From: Planctomycetota bacterium
GTDB lineage: Bacteria > Planctomycetota > Phycisphaerae > Sedimentisphaerales > Anaerobacaceae
Reading direction: 5' to 3'
Assembly (NCBI GenBank): GCA_019456145.1
Contig: VRUL01000003.1
Span: 124,001-188,000, forward strand
Length of the DNA stretch: 64,000 nt
In this document: one piece after another, positions 37,118 through 45,641 of the stretch
Layout: the number at the start of each line of letters is the position of its first letter
Position numbering within the stretch: position 1 is the stretch's first letter
Made by a program: the position numbers and the translations under genes
Notes under the pieces: model-generated
What the model saw: only the letters and a program-made list of their open reading frames with translations
Database searches by the model: none
Told to the model about the DNA's origin: nothing

Positions 37118-37870
37118 ATGAGAAATATAAACAGGTTTTTTATCAAGTTTTCGCCTTTTTTCGAGAAGCAGAGAGACCGTTGCGTCAGAGATTATCTTGG
37201 CAAAAATGAATCTTTAAGAGAAATCATTGACCGTTGCGACAAGACCTCAAAATCGTGCGGTGTTTCATTGAGTGACTATGTTGCTTTATATGAGATAGTA
37301 AGGCACAGAAAACCTCGATTCGTACTTGAATGTGGTACTGGCAAATCAACTATGATCATAGCGCAGGCCATGCTTGACAATAGAGAGAAGGACGGTATTG
37401 ACGATATTAAACTGGTATCTATGGACCATAATAAAGAGTGGCAGGAGCATGCTGTCTCCATATTTCCTGAAAAATTTAAAAGTTTTGTTGAGATACTTTA
37501 CTCACCGCTAAAGATTTACGGTTGTTCTCTTATAAGGGGAACGATCTATGAAGAGGTTCCGAACCATCCTTATGAATTCGTATTTGTAGATGGGCCGTCT
37601 CAGGAAGGTATGTGTAATATGCAGTTTGTAAAGGTGGTGGAAAATTCGGACATTCCGGTCAGTGCGGTTACAGACAATCGCAAGAACTCGGTGCTGGCAT
37701 ATACTTTGCTATTTGGCCCCGACAAGGTCAGCTATTATGTGCCATGGAGTCTTGGGATCGTCGACGAAGTAACGAGTAACGACTTTGTTTTCAAAGACCC
37801 GTTAAAAATGAAAACAACCATATTTGACCATGTGGTGCCATTCAGATTTGGAAACCCCATTGGAAAATAG
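37118..37870 (+). CDS. Class I methyltransferase-like protein
   Basis: 250 residues. The Rossmann motif VLECGTGKSTMIIAQAM (about 68-84) and FVDGPSQEG (about 152-160) suggest a SAM-dependent methyltransferase fold of the CmcI/macrocin-O-methyltransferase kind. The motif is Glu-Cys-Gly-Thr-Gly-Lys-Ser, looking like a P-loop at first sight but followed by a typical methyltransferase helix. Target unknown. It lies 53 bases before the start of the phosphoramidate gene set and may belong to it or to the preceding sugar set. Confidence 0.62.
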   Translation: MRNINRFFIKFSPFFEKQRDRCVRDYLGKNESLREIIDRCDKTSKSCGVSLSDYVALYEIVRHRKPRFVLECGTGKSTMIIAQAMLDNREKDGIDDIKLVSMDHNKEWQEHAVSIFPEKFKSFVEILYSPLKIYGCSLIRGTIYEEVPNHPYEFVFVDGPSQEGMCNMQFVKVVENSDIPVSAVTDNRKNSVLAYTLLFGPDKVSYYVPWSLGIVDEVTSNDFVFKDPLKMKTTIFDHVVPFRFGNPIGK

Positions 37871-37923
37871 AGACAGCTTAAAGACTGTTTCTTGCAGACA
37901 CGATTTCAAAAAAATACCATAAT

Positions 37924-40308
37924 ATGAAATTTGTTTTTGGAACAAAGACAGAAACACTTGAACGTATAGCTCCTTTGCTTTCGTTTTCACATGTCCCTGA
38001 ACTTTGCCATTTTACGGTAGACCAGTGGAAAGTAAGCAGGGATTCTGTTCTGCAAGAAATACAATCCCGGTTCGAACACGGCAAGATTATTGTTCGTTCC
38101 AGTGCTCTTACAGAAGATGGTGCATCTTTTGCTATGGCGGGAATGTATGATTCTATTCCAGATATTCAGGTTGATGATGTCGATTCTTTGAGTAATGCAA
38201 TTAATACTGTTATCTCCAGTTACGAAAAATCACATCACGATAACAGCGATCAGCATCAGGTACTTGTTCAGCCTATGATTAAAGACGTTTCAATGAGCGG
38301 AGTATTATTCACACAGGACTTGAATACGGGGGCTCCATATTATGTGATAAACTATGACGATGAAAGCGGGCAGACAGATACTGTTACTTCGGGAAAAGAA
38401 AACAGCAACAGAACACTGCTCGTACATCGTGAATCTGTTGCTAATCTTTGTTCCGAACGTTTTAAAGCGGTCCTAAAATCAATACAGGAAATAGAAAAAC
38501 TTATCAGCAGTGATTCTCTTGATGTCGAATTTGCCTTAGACAAGAACAATAAAGTGTATCTTTTTCAGGTTCGTCAGATCACTACAAAACCCAACTGGAA
38601 CCGTGGCATTACTATTCAAGTCAATGATGCGATTAAACGCATTGGGGAATTTATAAAGGGTGCTCTGGTTCCTCGACAAGGATTATCCGGCAAAACAACA
38701 CTTTTTGGGAGAATGCCGGACTGGAATCCCGCTGAGATGATAGGCACCGCTCCGCGTCCTTTAGCATTATCGCTTTACCAGCGTCTTATCACAGATTGTG
38801 TCTGGCGCCAAGCTCGAAGTCACATGGGGTATTTTGAACCGCAAGGAAGCCGTCTGATGGTCTCTCTGTCCGGTCAGCCTTATATCGACGTGCGTTTAAG
38901 TTTCAACTCTTTTCTTCCTGCAAACCTTGACACCTCAATAAGAGATAAACTGGTGGACGCATGGTTAAAGAGATTATCAGAACATAAGGAGTTGCACGAT
39001 AAAGTTGAGTTCGATGTTGCCATAACTGCTTTGACGTTTGATTTTGACACTTCTATTGAAGAACAAATGCCCGGCATTCTAACTGAGCACGAAAAGTCTG
39101 TTTTCCAGAAGAGTCTTTTTATACTCACGAATAATTTGCTTACAGGCAAAACTGCTCCAATCGAAGAGCAATTGGATAAAATTGAGTTATTACAGCAGCG
39201 TCGTGGAGATATGATTAGTAAGTGTCAGTGCCCTGATTTAGCAGTTGTGGCCGGACTGCTGGAAGATTGTATTTCTTTGGGGACGATACCTTTTAGTATA
39301 TTAGCGCGACATGCATTCATTGCAAAAAGTTTTCTTCGCTCATTCCTTCGATGCGGTCTGGCGGATGAGTCGGCGATAACATCTTTTCAAAAATCGACAA
39401 AGACGGTAGCAGGTGAAGTGGTGAATGACCTCGACAACCTTATGCTTGGTGATATCAGTCCGGAAGAGTTTATGGATAAATACGGGCACCTGAGACCGGG
39501 CACATATGATATCTTATCCAAAAGATATGACCAACGAGAAGATTTGATTAATGGAAATGTCGCAAAGCCGGTGCAAAGAGAAACAGCCAAAGATTTTTCG
39601 TTTTCATCAGGGCAATTAAATAAAATCACCAAGTTATTGAAGCAGTTCGGATTTACTTTAGATGCACATGAATTGATTAGTTATATATCTGAGGCTGTTA
39701 TTGCCCGCGAATATGCAAAGTTTGTATTTACAAGAAATATCAGTGATGCTTTGGAAATTATTGCTGCCTGGGGCGAAAATATCGGTTTGAGTCGGGAAGA
39801 GCTTTCATATTTACGTATAGATGACATTTTGGATACGATAAACATATCGCGTGGCAGGACATTGGAACAGCATTTGCGCAATATATCGCTCGATGAAAAG
39901 AAAAAGCATGAAATCACACTTGCCCTTCGTTTGCCGTATCTTATTGAGACACCTGAAGACGTTGCTATTGTTCCTTTACTGTTTCACAAGCCGAATTTTA
40001 TCACACAAAAGACAGTCAGGGGTAGTTATGTGTTTCTTGACGGTGAAAATGAAAATATACCGGAAATTGCAGGCCAAGTAGTTTTAATAGAGGGCGCAGA
40101 TCCTGGTTTTGATTGGATTTTTTCACGTCCAATACTGGGTCTTATTACCAAATTTGGCGGTGCAAATTCTCACATGGCAATCCGCTGCGCCGAATTCGGT
40201 CTTCCTGCCGCTATCGGCTGTGGCGAACAGATATTTGACCGTATATTACGTTCACGATTTCTGGAACTGAATTGTTCCGAGGGTAGAATTGAATCAATCG
40301 AGGCATAA
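37924..40308 (+). CDS. L-glutamine kinase-like PEP-synthase-family enzyme (Cj1418-like)
   Basis: 794 residues. An N-terminal nucleotide-binding ATP-grasp-type part (RSSALTEDG about 56-64, AMAGMYDS, VLVQPMI, FTQDLNTG, VEFALDKNNKVYLFQVRQI) is joined by a long central region to a C-terminal phosphohistidine domain, where GGANSHMAIR carries the mobile His750. This architecture is that of PEP synthases, but the PEP-binding barrel is missing, as in C. jejuni Cj1418, which phosphorylates the amide of L-glutamine. Identification rests on architecture and on the three neighbours that match Cj1417, Cj1416 and Cj1415. It is the first step of phosphoramidate donor synthesis. The next gene starts 3 bases after its stop. 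Confidence 0.8.
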   Translation: MKFVFGTKTETLERIAPLLSFSHVPELCHFTVDQWKVSRDSVLQEIQSRFEHGKIIVRSSALTEDGASFAMAGMYDSIPDIQVDDVDSLSNAINTVISSYEKSHHDNSDQHQVLVQPMIKDVSMSGVLFTQDLNTGAPYYVINYDDESGQTDTVTSGKENSNRTLLVHRESVANLCSERFKAVLKSIQEIEKLISSDSLDVEFALDKNNKVYLFQVRQITTKPNWNRGITIQVNDAIKRIGEFIKGALVPRQGLSGKTTLFGRMPDWNPAEMIGTAPRPLALSLYQRLITDCVWRQARSHMGYFEPQGSRLMVSLSGQPYIDVRLSFNSFLPANLDTSIRDKLVDAWLKRLSEHKELHDKVEFDVAITALTFDFDTSIEEQMPGILTEHEKSVFQKSLFILTNNLLTGKTAPIEEQLDKIELLQQRRGDMISKCQCPDLAVVAGLLEDCISLGTIPFSILARHAFIAKSFLRSFLRCGLADESAITSFQKSTKTVAGEVVNDLDNLMLGDISPEEFMDKYGHLRPGTYDILSKRYDQREDLINGNVAKPVQRETAKDFSFSSGQLNKITKLLKQFGFTLDAHELISYISEAVIAREYAKFVFTRNISDALEIIAAWGENIGLSREELSYLRIDDILDTINISRGRTLEQHLRNISLDEKKKHEITLALRLPYLIETPEDVAIVPLLFHKPNFITQKTVRGSYVFLDGENENIPEIAGQVVLIEGADPGFDWIFSRPILGLITKFGGANSHMAIRCAEFGLPAAIGCGEQIFDRILRSRFLELNCSEGRIESIEA

Positions 40309-40311
40309 ACC

Positions 40312-40992
40312 ATGTCTATGCGTATAGGTATAACAATGCGCGTAACAGAAAATGCGAGTTACCCTGAACGGCGTGATTCAGTGAGTCAGGAGTGGGGCGC
40401 TTATATAGCTAAGGTTTTGCCGGAAGCGGTACTTGTTCCTCTATTAAACCGTCCGGACGATGTGATAAGGTGCATGGAGGAGTTGAATATTGAAGGTGTT
40501 ATTCTTTCCGGCGGGAACGACTGGGACGAGGCCGCAGAGAGAGATGAAACAGAAAAACGTCTTGTCGATCACTGTATGCGAGAGGAAATCGCTGTTCTTG
40601 GTGTATGCAGAGGCATGGAGGTGCTAAACGTATTGTTCGGGGGACAGTTGGAGGATGATATTTATAAGGCAAGTGAGGAAGGACACGTAAATGTTAACCA
40701 CACGGTCAAGATTCAACGTTGCCGGTTTGCAAACTGGGATGAGGGTGAGATATTAACAAACAGTTTTCACAGTCAGGGAATTATAGTCTCGGGTATGTCT
40801 GATGAGTTCAAGGTGTTTGCCCAGACAGCTTTGGGTGTGGTTGAAGGATTTTATCATCCCAACAAGCCTGTTGTTGGTATTCAATGGCATCCGGAGCGCG
40901 ACAATCCAGCGGAGGCGTTTGATAAACAGCTGATAAGAACGTTGTTTTACAGTGGTGTGTTTAGCGGCAGTGAGAGAAACGAGCAAAGATGA
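40312..40992 (+). CDS. Gamma-glutamyl-CDP-amidate hydrolase-like class I amidotransferase (Cj1417-like)
   Basis: 226 residues of the glutamine amidotransferase class I (peptidase C26) family. The nucleophile is Cys99 in GVCRGMEVLN; His193 and Glu195 (QWHPE) complete the triad; SGGND at 66-70 is the oxyanion region. In the C. jejuni phosphoramidate pathway such an enzyme removes glutamate from gamma-glutamyl-CDP-amidate, giving cytidine diphosphoramidate. Alone it could be read as a gamma-glutamyl-GABA hydrolase; the position between the kinase-like and cytidylyltransferase-like genes favours the pathway role. Stop and next start overlap (ATGA, 40989-40992). Confidence 0.82.
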   Translation: MSMRIGITMRVTENASYPERRDSVSQEWGAYIAKVLPEAVLVPLLNRPDDVIRCMEELNIEGVILSGGNDWDEAAERDETEKRLVDHCMREEIAVLGVCRGMEVLNVLFGGQLEDDIYKASEEGHVNVNHTVKIQRCRFANWDEGEILTNSFHSQGIIVSGMSDEFKVFAQTALGVVEGFYHPNKPVVGIQWHPERDNPAEAFDKQLIRTLFYSGVFSGSERNEQR

Positions 40993-41732
40993 AAGCGATA
41001 ATTCTGGCTGCGGGTCGCGGAAGTCGTCTTAAGGGTATCACGGATGACCGTCCCAAATGTTTAAGTATTGTCAGGGGTATGACTATGCTTGAAAGTCAGT
41101 TGTCCGTGTTGAAAACTGGGGGGGTCGATGAGATTATAATCGTGACCGGATACAAAAATCAGGTGCTCGAGATGTTTGGCTGTCGAACAGTACATAATTT
41201 ACAGTGGGAAGAAACAAATATGGTCGTAAGTCTGTTGTGTGCATCAGAGGAGTTCGCGCATGGGGCAATAGTGAGTTATTCTGATATTATCTACGGTAAA
41301 GATATTGTGTCTCAGCTGGCAAAGCGGACGGAGGACATTGTGATCGTATATGACCGGGATTGGAAAAGGTTATGGGAACTCCGATTCGAAGACCCTTTGC
41401 AGGATGCCGAAAGCTTTGTTATCGATTCAGATGGCAGGATTCGTGATATAGGTCGAAAGGTTCAAAGCCTTGAAGATGTTCAAGGCCAGTATACCGGACT
41501 TATGCGTTTTTCGAAAAAAGCCTTCGAATGGATCGAGGATTTTTGCGATAGGCAGCCTGAGAAGGTTTTACATAAAATGGACATGACAACTATGCTGCGT
41601 TCACTCATAAAAGAGAGGTATCCTGTTTATGGTATGGCTATCGATGGTGGTTGGTGCGAAATAGACACAGAGACCGACCTTGCACTGGCAAACAGGCTTT
41701 GCGCTGAAGGCCGACTCGATTTTTGTGGTTGA
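40989..41732 (+). CDS. CTP:phosphoglutamine cytidylyltransferase-like (Cj1416-like)
   Basis: 247 residues of the sugar/choline-phosphate nucleotidyltransferase family. The signature AAGRGSRL (7-14) and DRPKCL (20-25) bind the nucleotide; YSDIIY (about 97-102) holds the metal Asp; the C-terminal GGWCEIDTETDL (about 221-232) is as in LicC-type cytidylyltransferases. In C. jejuni, Cj1416 uses CTP and L-glutamine phosphate to form gamma-glutamyl-CDP-amidate. Choline-phosphate or sugar-phosphate activation would be the alternative, but no choline kinase is present. Coupled to the gene before by ATGA and 10 bases before the methyltransferase. Confidence 0.82.
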   Translation: MKAIILAAGRGSRLKGITDDRPKCLSIVRGMTMLESQLSVLKTGGVDEIIIVTGYKNQVLEMFGCRTVHNLQWEETNMVVSLLCASEEFAHGAIVSYSDIIYGKDIVSQLAKRTEDIVIVYDRDWKRLWELRFEDPLQDAESFVIDSDGRIRDIGRKVQSLEDVQGQYTGLMRFSKKAFEWIEDFCDRQPEKVLHKMDMTTMLRSLIKERYPVYGMAIDGGWCEIDTETDLALANRLCAEGRLDFCG

Positions 41733-41742
41733 GGGTGATGCC

Positions 41743-42537
41743 ATGCGAAAAATGATGAGATATGAGGATAATCTGAAGTACTGGGACCGTCGCTGGTCTG
41801 AAGCGGAGTGTGACGCCGATTCTTTCGAGAATTTGGATATTTACCCAATAAAATATGCTGAGATGGTGGTGGGAAACAATAACGGGCGGGTTGCCGAGTT
41901 TGGCTGTGGCCTGGGGCGGGTTGTAAAACATTATCATGCCAGAGGAGTAGAAATTACCGGAATTGAGCGTAGCGAGATTGCTGTACAAAAAATCAAAGAG
42001 GAAAGCAGCGATTTGAAAGTTCTTGTCGGTGATGTAAGCAAACTTTCTTTTCCCGATGGGTATTTTGATACGATTCTTGCATTTGGTTTGTATCACAATA
42101 TCGAAGATGGGATGGTGGATGCGATAAAGGAAACATTGCGATGTCTCAAAGGGAGCGGGGGTTTCTGTGTTTCGATTCGTCCTGACAATCTTGAGATGAG
42201 GTTAAACGAGTGGTATTGGAATTTCAAGGCCCGAAAAAAATACGGGAAAAGCCGGCCTGGTTATTTCCATAAGTGGGCAGTCAAAGAAGATGAATTCAGG
42301 GCCATTCTTAAGGATTTGGGCTGTAAGATAGAAAAGGTTTTTTATGCGAGGAATGTGTCTATCCTGTGGCGTGTGCCTTTTCTGAGGAAGTACCGCAATC
42401 TTAAAAATGTAAGTGAAAAGGAGCTGAGGTCCTGCGGGTATCAGCTAAATACCGTGGGAGAGCTTCTGGACAGACTGCTCCGGTTAGCACCAAGGTCTTT
42501 TAGCAATGTAATGGTTTTTATTGGTAAGAAACTTTAG
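41743..42537 (+). CDS. SAM-dependent methyltransferase in the phosphoramidate gene set
   Basis: 264 residues from ATG 41743 with GAGGGTG about 8 bases before; the frame is open further upstream but only within the previous gene. Class I methyltransferase: VAEFGCGLGRVV (about 50-61), ITGIERSE, LVGDVSKLSFPDGYFDTI and FGLYHNIED. In C. jejuni two methyltransferase genes (Cj1419, Cj1420) accompany the phosphoramidate genes and one of them is held to O-methylate the phosphoramidate. This gene is the candidate for that step, or else it methylates the sugar. It lies 16 bases before the start of the kinase gene. Confidence 0.78.
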   Translation: MRKMMRYEDNLKYWDRRWSEAECDADSFENLDIYPIKYAEMVVGNNNGRVAEFGCGLGRVVKHYHARGVEITGIERSEIAVQKIKEESSDLKVLVGDVSKLSFPDGYFDTILAFGLYHNIEDGMVDAIKETLRCLKGSGGFCVSIRPDNLEMRLNEWYWNFKARKKYGKSRPGYFHKWAVKEDEFRAILKDLGCKIEKVFYARNVSILWRVPFLRKYRNLKNVSEKELRSCGYQLNTVGELLDRLLRLAPRSFSNVMVFIGKKL

Positions 42538-42553
42538 CAGAAGAGAAACGGTT

Positions 42554-43075
42554 ATGGTTATCTGGGTAATCGGGTTATCCGCTTCAGGCAAGACTACGCT
42601 GGGCAGGCATATTTATGAGGAGTTGAAAAAAGTAAAAACCAACACTGTGTTTATCGATGGTGATGAAATACGGCAGATTTTTAAACATGACCAAGGCAAC
42701 AGCCCTTATACACTTGAAGGACGCCGGATTAACGCTGACCGCATTTGTGAAATGTGTGCCTGGCTTGACCGACAGGACATTAATGTGGTGTGCTGCATTT
42801 TGTCGGTTTTCGAAGAATCCCGTCAATGGAACAGAAAGACTTACTCAAGTTATTTTGAAGTTTACATAGATGTACCTATGGAAATATTGAAAACACGAGA
42901 AACCAAGGGACTCTATGCGGCAGCGCATCGTGGAGAAATAAAAAATGTAGTAGGAGTCGATATTACTTTTACTGCCCCTAAAAATCCTGACTATATCTTT
43001 GACAACAGTAAAGACAATGTTGATTTTAAAAAGGCGGCCCAAGATATTCTTACGAAAGCTATGCAGGAGAGCTGA
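42554..43075 (+). CDS. CDP-phosphoramidate kinase-like, APS-kinase family (Cj1415-like)
   Basis: 173 residues from ATG 42554 (a TTG at 42521 is within the previous gene). P-loop GLSASGKTT (7-15), IDGDEIR, and the lid segment with KGLYAAAHRGEIKNVVGVDI mark the APS kinase (CysC) family. True APS kinases need ATP sulfurylase partners; none is in the window. In C. jejuni the equivalent Cj1415 adds a phosphate to the 3'-hydroxyl of cytidine diphosphoramidate, making the donor resemble PAPS. Context with Cj1418-, Cj1417- and Cj1416-like genes makes this the preferred reading; an APS kinase remains the alternative. Stop overlaps the next start by one base. Confidence 0.8.
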   Translation: MVIWVIGLSASGKTTLGRHIYEELKKVKTNTVFIDGDEIRQIFKHDQGNSPYTLEGRRINADRICEMCAWLDRQDINVVCCILSVFEESRQWNRKTYSSYFEVYIDVPMEILKTRETKGLYAAAHRGEIKNVVGVDITFTAPKNPDYIFDNSKDNVDFKKAAQDILTKAMQES

Positions 43076-43680
43076 TGAAGTTGTACCCTTACGCTGAAGG
43101 CGATTTATTAACCGAACGTAACACATATTTCTATACGCCGTATGAAGGACGTAAGTTTATTGAGGCATGGAAGGAAAGTCGCGATTCGATTGTCGAGACA
43201 ATTGGTGAAGAAGTTTGCCCTCCTTTGGCTGAAGAATTAATATCGTTGGAAGATATGTCCAAGAAAGCTGCAGATGGAGACCTTATCGAGGCCTCTGTCT
43301 GGCTGGATTCTTTGTATGTACCTATGGCAACCAAAGGCGTCGAAATCTGGAAGGACATTGCTGTTTATGTTGATGTCCTTGTAAAAAGATTTGAAATCAC
43401 TAAAAGAATACACAAAGCTTACGTCAAGGGTTTTCGGGCCCACGACAAGGATGCATGCAGAGATTTATCGTTATACATCCGCGCCGCTGAGGTTTTTGAA
43501 GTTGCGTATGATTTGAGTAAAGCTTTGCCGTACCTGAATGTATTGTTGAAATGTCTCGATACTTTGTGTGCATACAGCAGTAATCTAAATGAGTCAGAAA
43601 GTGGGCGACTGGGAAGGCTTATTGGTTTAGAGAGAAAGCATATTACCGAATTGGCAGAATCGCGGGGGGTGTCTATATGA
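43075..43680 (+). CDS. Unknown helical protein coupled to the phosphoramidate genes
   Basis: 201 residues, entirely helical in appearance, without signal, membrane segment or recognisable motif. The N-terminus (MKLYPYAEGDLLTERN) is followed by several amphipathic helices (ISLEDMSKKAADGDLIEASVWL, LLKCLDTLCAYSSN). Start ATG shares its A with the stop of the kinase gene, and its own stop overlaps the next start (ATGA), so it is cotranslated with both. It may be an accessory subunit or a small binding protein. I cannot name a family. Because the coupling is so tight, its product is likely needed in step with the kinase or the formyltransferase-like protein. Confidence 0.55.
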   Translation: MKLYPYAEGDLLTERNTYFYTPYEGRKFIEAWKESRDSIVETIGEEVCPPLAEELISLEDMSKKAADGDLIEASVWLDSLYVPMATKGVEIWKDIAVYVDVLVKRFEITKRIHKAYVKGFRAHDKDACRDLSLYIRAAEVFEVAYDLSKALPYLNVLLKCLDTLCAYSSNLNESESGRLGRLIGLERKHITELAESRGVSI

Positions 43681-44390
43681 AACTTGATAAGGTGTTGTTC
43701 CTTGGGAGCTATACAAGCCGGTCGCAGTCATACGCACAGGCTTTAAGTAATGCCGGTTTGCATCCGAAGCATGTTTTACTTTTCGGGACAGAAGGTGGTT
43801 CGTTGCCCGGACAGGGCCAGGCAAAGGGTTTTACAAACGGCATGAAAGATTTATTTATACCGGATTTTTCAGAGCCGCTGGAGGAAACGGTTTCGCGATG
43901 GGGATGCGGTGTAGATAAGATTTGCGAGCAATCAATTAATTCTGCGTTGATTTACGAGTGTATCAAGAAGATAGGGCCTCGCATGATAATTTACTCAGGA
44001 TATGGAGGGCAAATAGTAGGTGGCAAGCTTTTAGGTATAGGTATTCCTTTTTTACACATGCATAGCGGCTGGCTGCCTGATTATAAGGGGAGCACGACGC
44101 TTTATTACAGTTGGCTGAAGGAGGATTATTGTGCTGTTTCGGCAATCATCCTGGCAGAAAAGATTGATGCCGGTCCTATTGTGGCAAAAAAGAGATATCC
44201 ACCACCCAGGGGAGTTGATCCTGATTACATGTATGATAATGCAATCAGAGCTGATTTATTGGTTTCGGTTTTAAAGGACTACAGTGCCTCCGGGAGGTTT
44301 GCCAACCCAGAACCACAGACCAATAAAGGAACATACTATTACGTTATTCACCCTGTTTTGAAACATCTTGCCCGGCTTCAAGGCAATTGA
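43677..44390 (+). CDS. Formyltransferase-like protein with changed catalytic Asn
   Basis: 237 residues resembling the N-terminal domain of formyltransferases (Fmt, ArnA, WbmP-type). The signature HMHSGWLPDYKGSTT (127-141) corresponds to NxHPSLLPxYRG; the first residue, normally the catalytic Asn, is His127, while His129 and the late Asp in KIDAGPIV (about 163) are kept. The folate donor region is not obvious. It may form a formamido group on an amino sugar with altered chemistry or bind another carbamoyl-type donor. Coupled by ATGA to the unknown gene before it; a sulfotransferase-fold gene follows after 18 bases. Confidence 0.72.
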   Translation: MKLDKVLFLGSYTSRSQSYAQALSNAGLHPKHVLLFGTEGGSLPGQGQAKGFTNGMKDLFIPDFSEPLEETVSRWGCGVDKICEQSINSALIYECIKKIGPRMIIYSGYGGQIVGGKLLGIGIPFLHMHSGWLPDYKGSTTLYYSWLKEDYCAVSAIILAEKIDAGPIVAKKRYPPPRGVDPDYMYDNAIRADLLVSVLKDYSASGRFANPEPQTNKGTYYYVIHPVLKHLARLQGN

Positions 44391-44408
44391 AATTAGATTC
44401 ATAAAGAT

Positions 44409-45641
44409 ATGTCTGAAATCAAGAATCATTCTTCAGCAGAACAAGGTGTCGGGGATAGTCGGCCCAGATATATTTTTATTGCCGGCACACCACGTTCCGG
44501 TGGTAGTGTTACTTTAGCCTCTTTAGACGATCATCCAGATCTTCTTGCTTGGCCTAATGAGTTTCTGTATTTTCCATTTTTTTACCAGGTTGCAAAAGGT
44601 CGTCAAGAGGTACCTGTTTGTGAATTAAATCAGAAACTATTAAATGTATCTTTTGCCGCATTTAGGAAAAGATTACAAAATGTAAACGGCATTTATGTCC
44701 AAGACAGTTTGAGTTCAACACATAGTGAAAGTTACAATATAGGTGACTTTGATTACCAGGTCTTCCTTGAAAATCTGGAATCTGTTTCAGATGAACATTT
44801 TACTGCCGTTGGGTATTTGGATTTTTTGTTCGAATGTCTCAAAAAAGCAAACAGAAAATACAGGGACAAGCAGGTCAAATATAATGTTCTTCTGACCGGA
44901 GCACGTGGTTTTGACTGGAACAATAATAATCTATTAGAAACATCCATGTTTCTTTTCTCATACAGAGAAGCGGAAGATTCTTATGCTTCACTACGTGAAA
45001 GACGATTGAGAAAAGCTGGTCTAAATATGCTTTTCTCTCCAGCCGGGAAAAAATCATTATTATACTGGGTTGAAACTTACAGACGGATTTCAGACTACGC
45101 CAAAGACCACATAGATCACGGCAACTTTCTCGTTGTGCCATTGAAAAACTTACAGGCAGATAGCGATGAGTTTCTGAGAAAAATCTGTGCTTTCCTTAGT
45201 ATCAAACCATATCCGAGCATTTATGATTTGTCAGTTTGTGGTGCCCCTTACAAAGGTAATGCCAGTGAAGGCAATTTAAACCGGGGCAAAATTGCCAAGC
45301 GAACAAGTAAGCCCCGGACACCACTTTGCAGTTTTGAAAAAAGGGCTTTTGCTTTAGTTGATTTATTCGATTTTTCCGAAGGCAAACCGAGAAAAATGCC
45401 TCCTTTTGGACTTGTCGAGATGATCCAAAAAGCTTTTTCAAGTGCATTTTCTGAGATACCAGCTGAAAATATCACAAAAAGAATCAGCCTTCCGGTTGGT
45501 ATATTCTTCGAGAGGGTGTTGATGTTTTTTAAGTTGTGTTTGATATACCCGGGACTCAAGAATACATGGCTGAAGATGAAGTTTATTAAAAAGAGTAATC
45601 TGCATGTAATAAATAACCCTTTTTGGACTCGAATCAAATGA
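44409..45641 (+). CDS. Sulfotransferase-fold protein 1
   Basis: 410 residues. The PAPS-binding P-loop is GTPRSGGSVTLASLDDHPDL near residues 27-46, and the 3'-phosphate region appears further on (SYREAEDSYASLRERR; PLKNLQADSDEFLRKICAFLSI). It is a cytoplasmic sulfotransferase of the bacterial family that sulfates glycans. The usual donor is PAPS; the donor of the neighbouring phosphoramidate pathway is also a 3'-phosphorylated nucleotide, so it might alternatively transfer that group. The C-terminal 100 residues are basic and may contact membrane. It follows the formyltransferase-like gene and overlaps the next start by 4 bases (ATGA). Confidence 0.75.
   Translation: MSEIKNHSSAEQGVGDSRPRYIFIAGTPRSGGSVTLASLDDHPDLLAWPNEFLYFPFFYQVAKGRQEVPVCELNQKLLNVSFAAFRKRLQNVNGIYVQDSLSSTHSESYNIGDFDYQVFLENLESVSDEHFTAVGYLDFLFECLKKANRKYRDKQVKYNVLLTGARGFDWNNNNLLETSMFLFSYREAEDSYASLRERRLRKAGLNMLFSPAGKKSLLYWVETYRRISDYAKDHIDHGNFLVVPLKNLQADSDEFLRKICAFLSIKPYPSIYDLSVCGAPYKGNASEGNLNRGKIAKRTSKPRTPLCSFEKRAFALVDLFDFSEGKPRKMPPFGLVEMIQKAFSSAFSEIPAENITKRISLPVGIFFERVLMFFKLCLIYPGLKNTWLKMKFIKKSNLHVINNPFWTRIK

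Noticed and set aside
37118-37870. P-loop kinase reading of the ECGTGKST motif
   Set aside because: The following helix and FVDGP element fit a methyltransferase fold, and no Walker B or lid was found.
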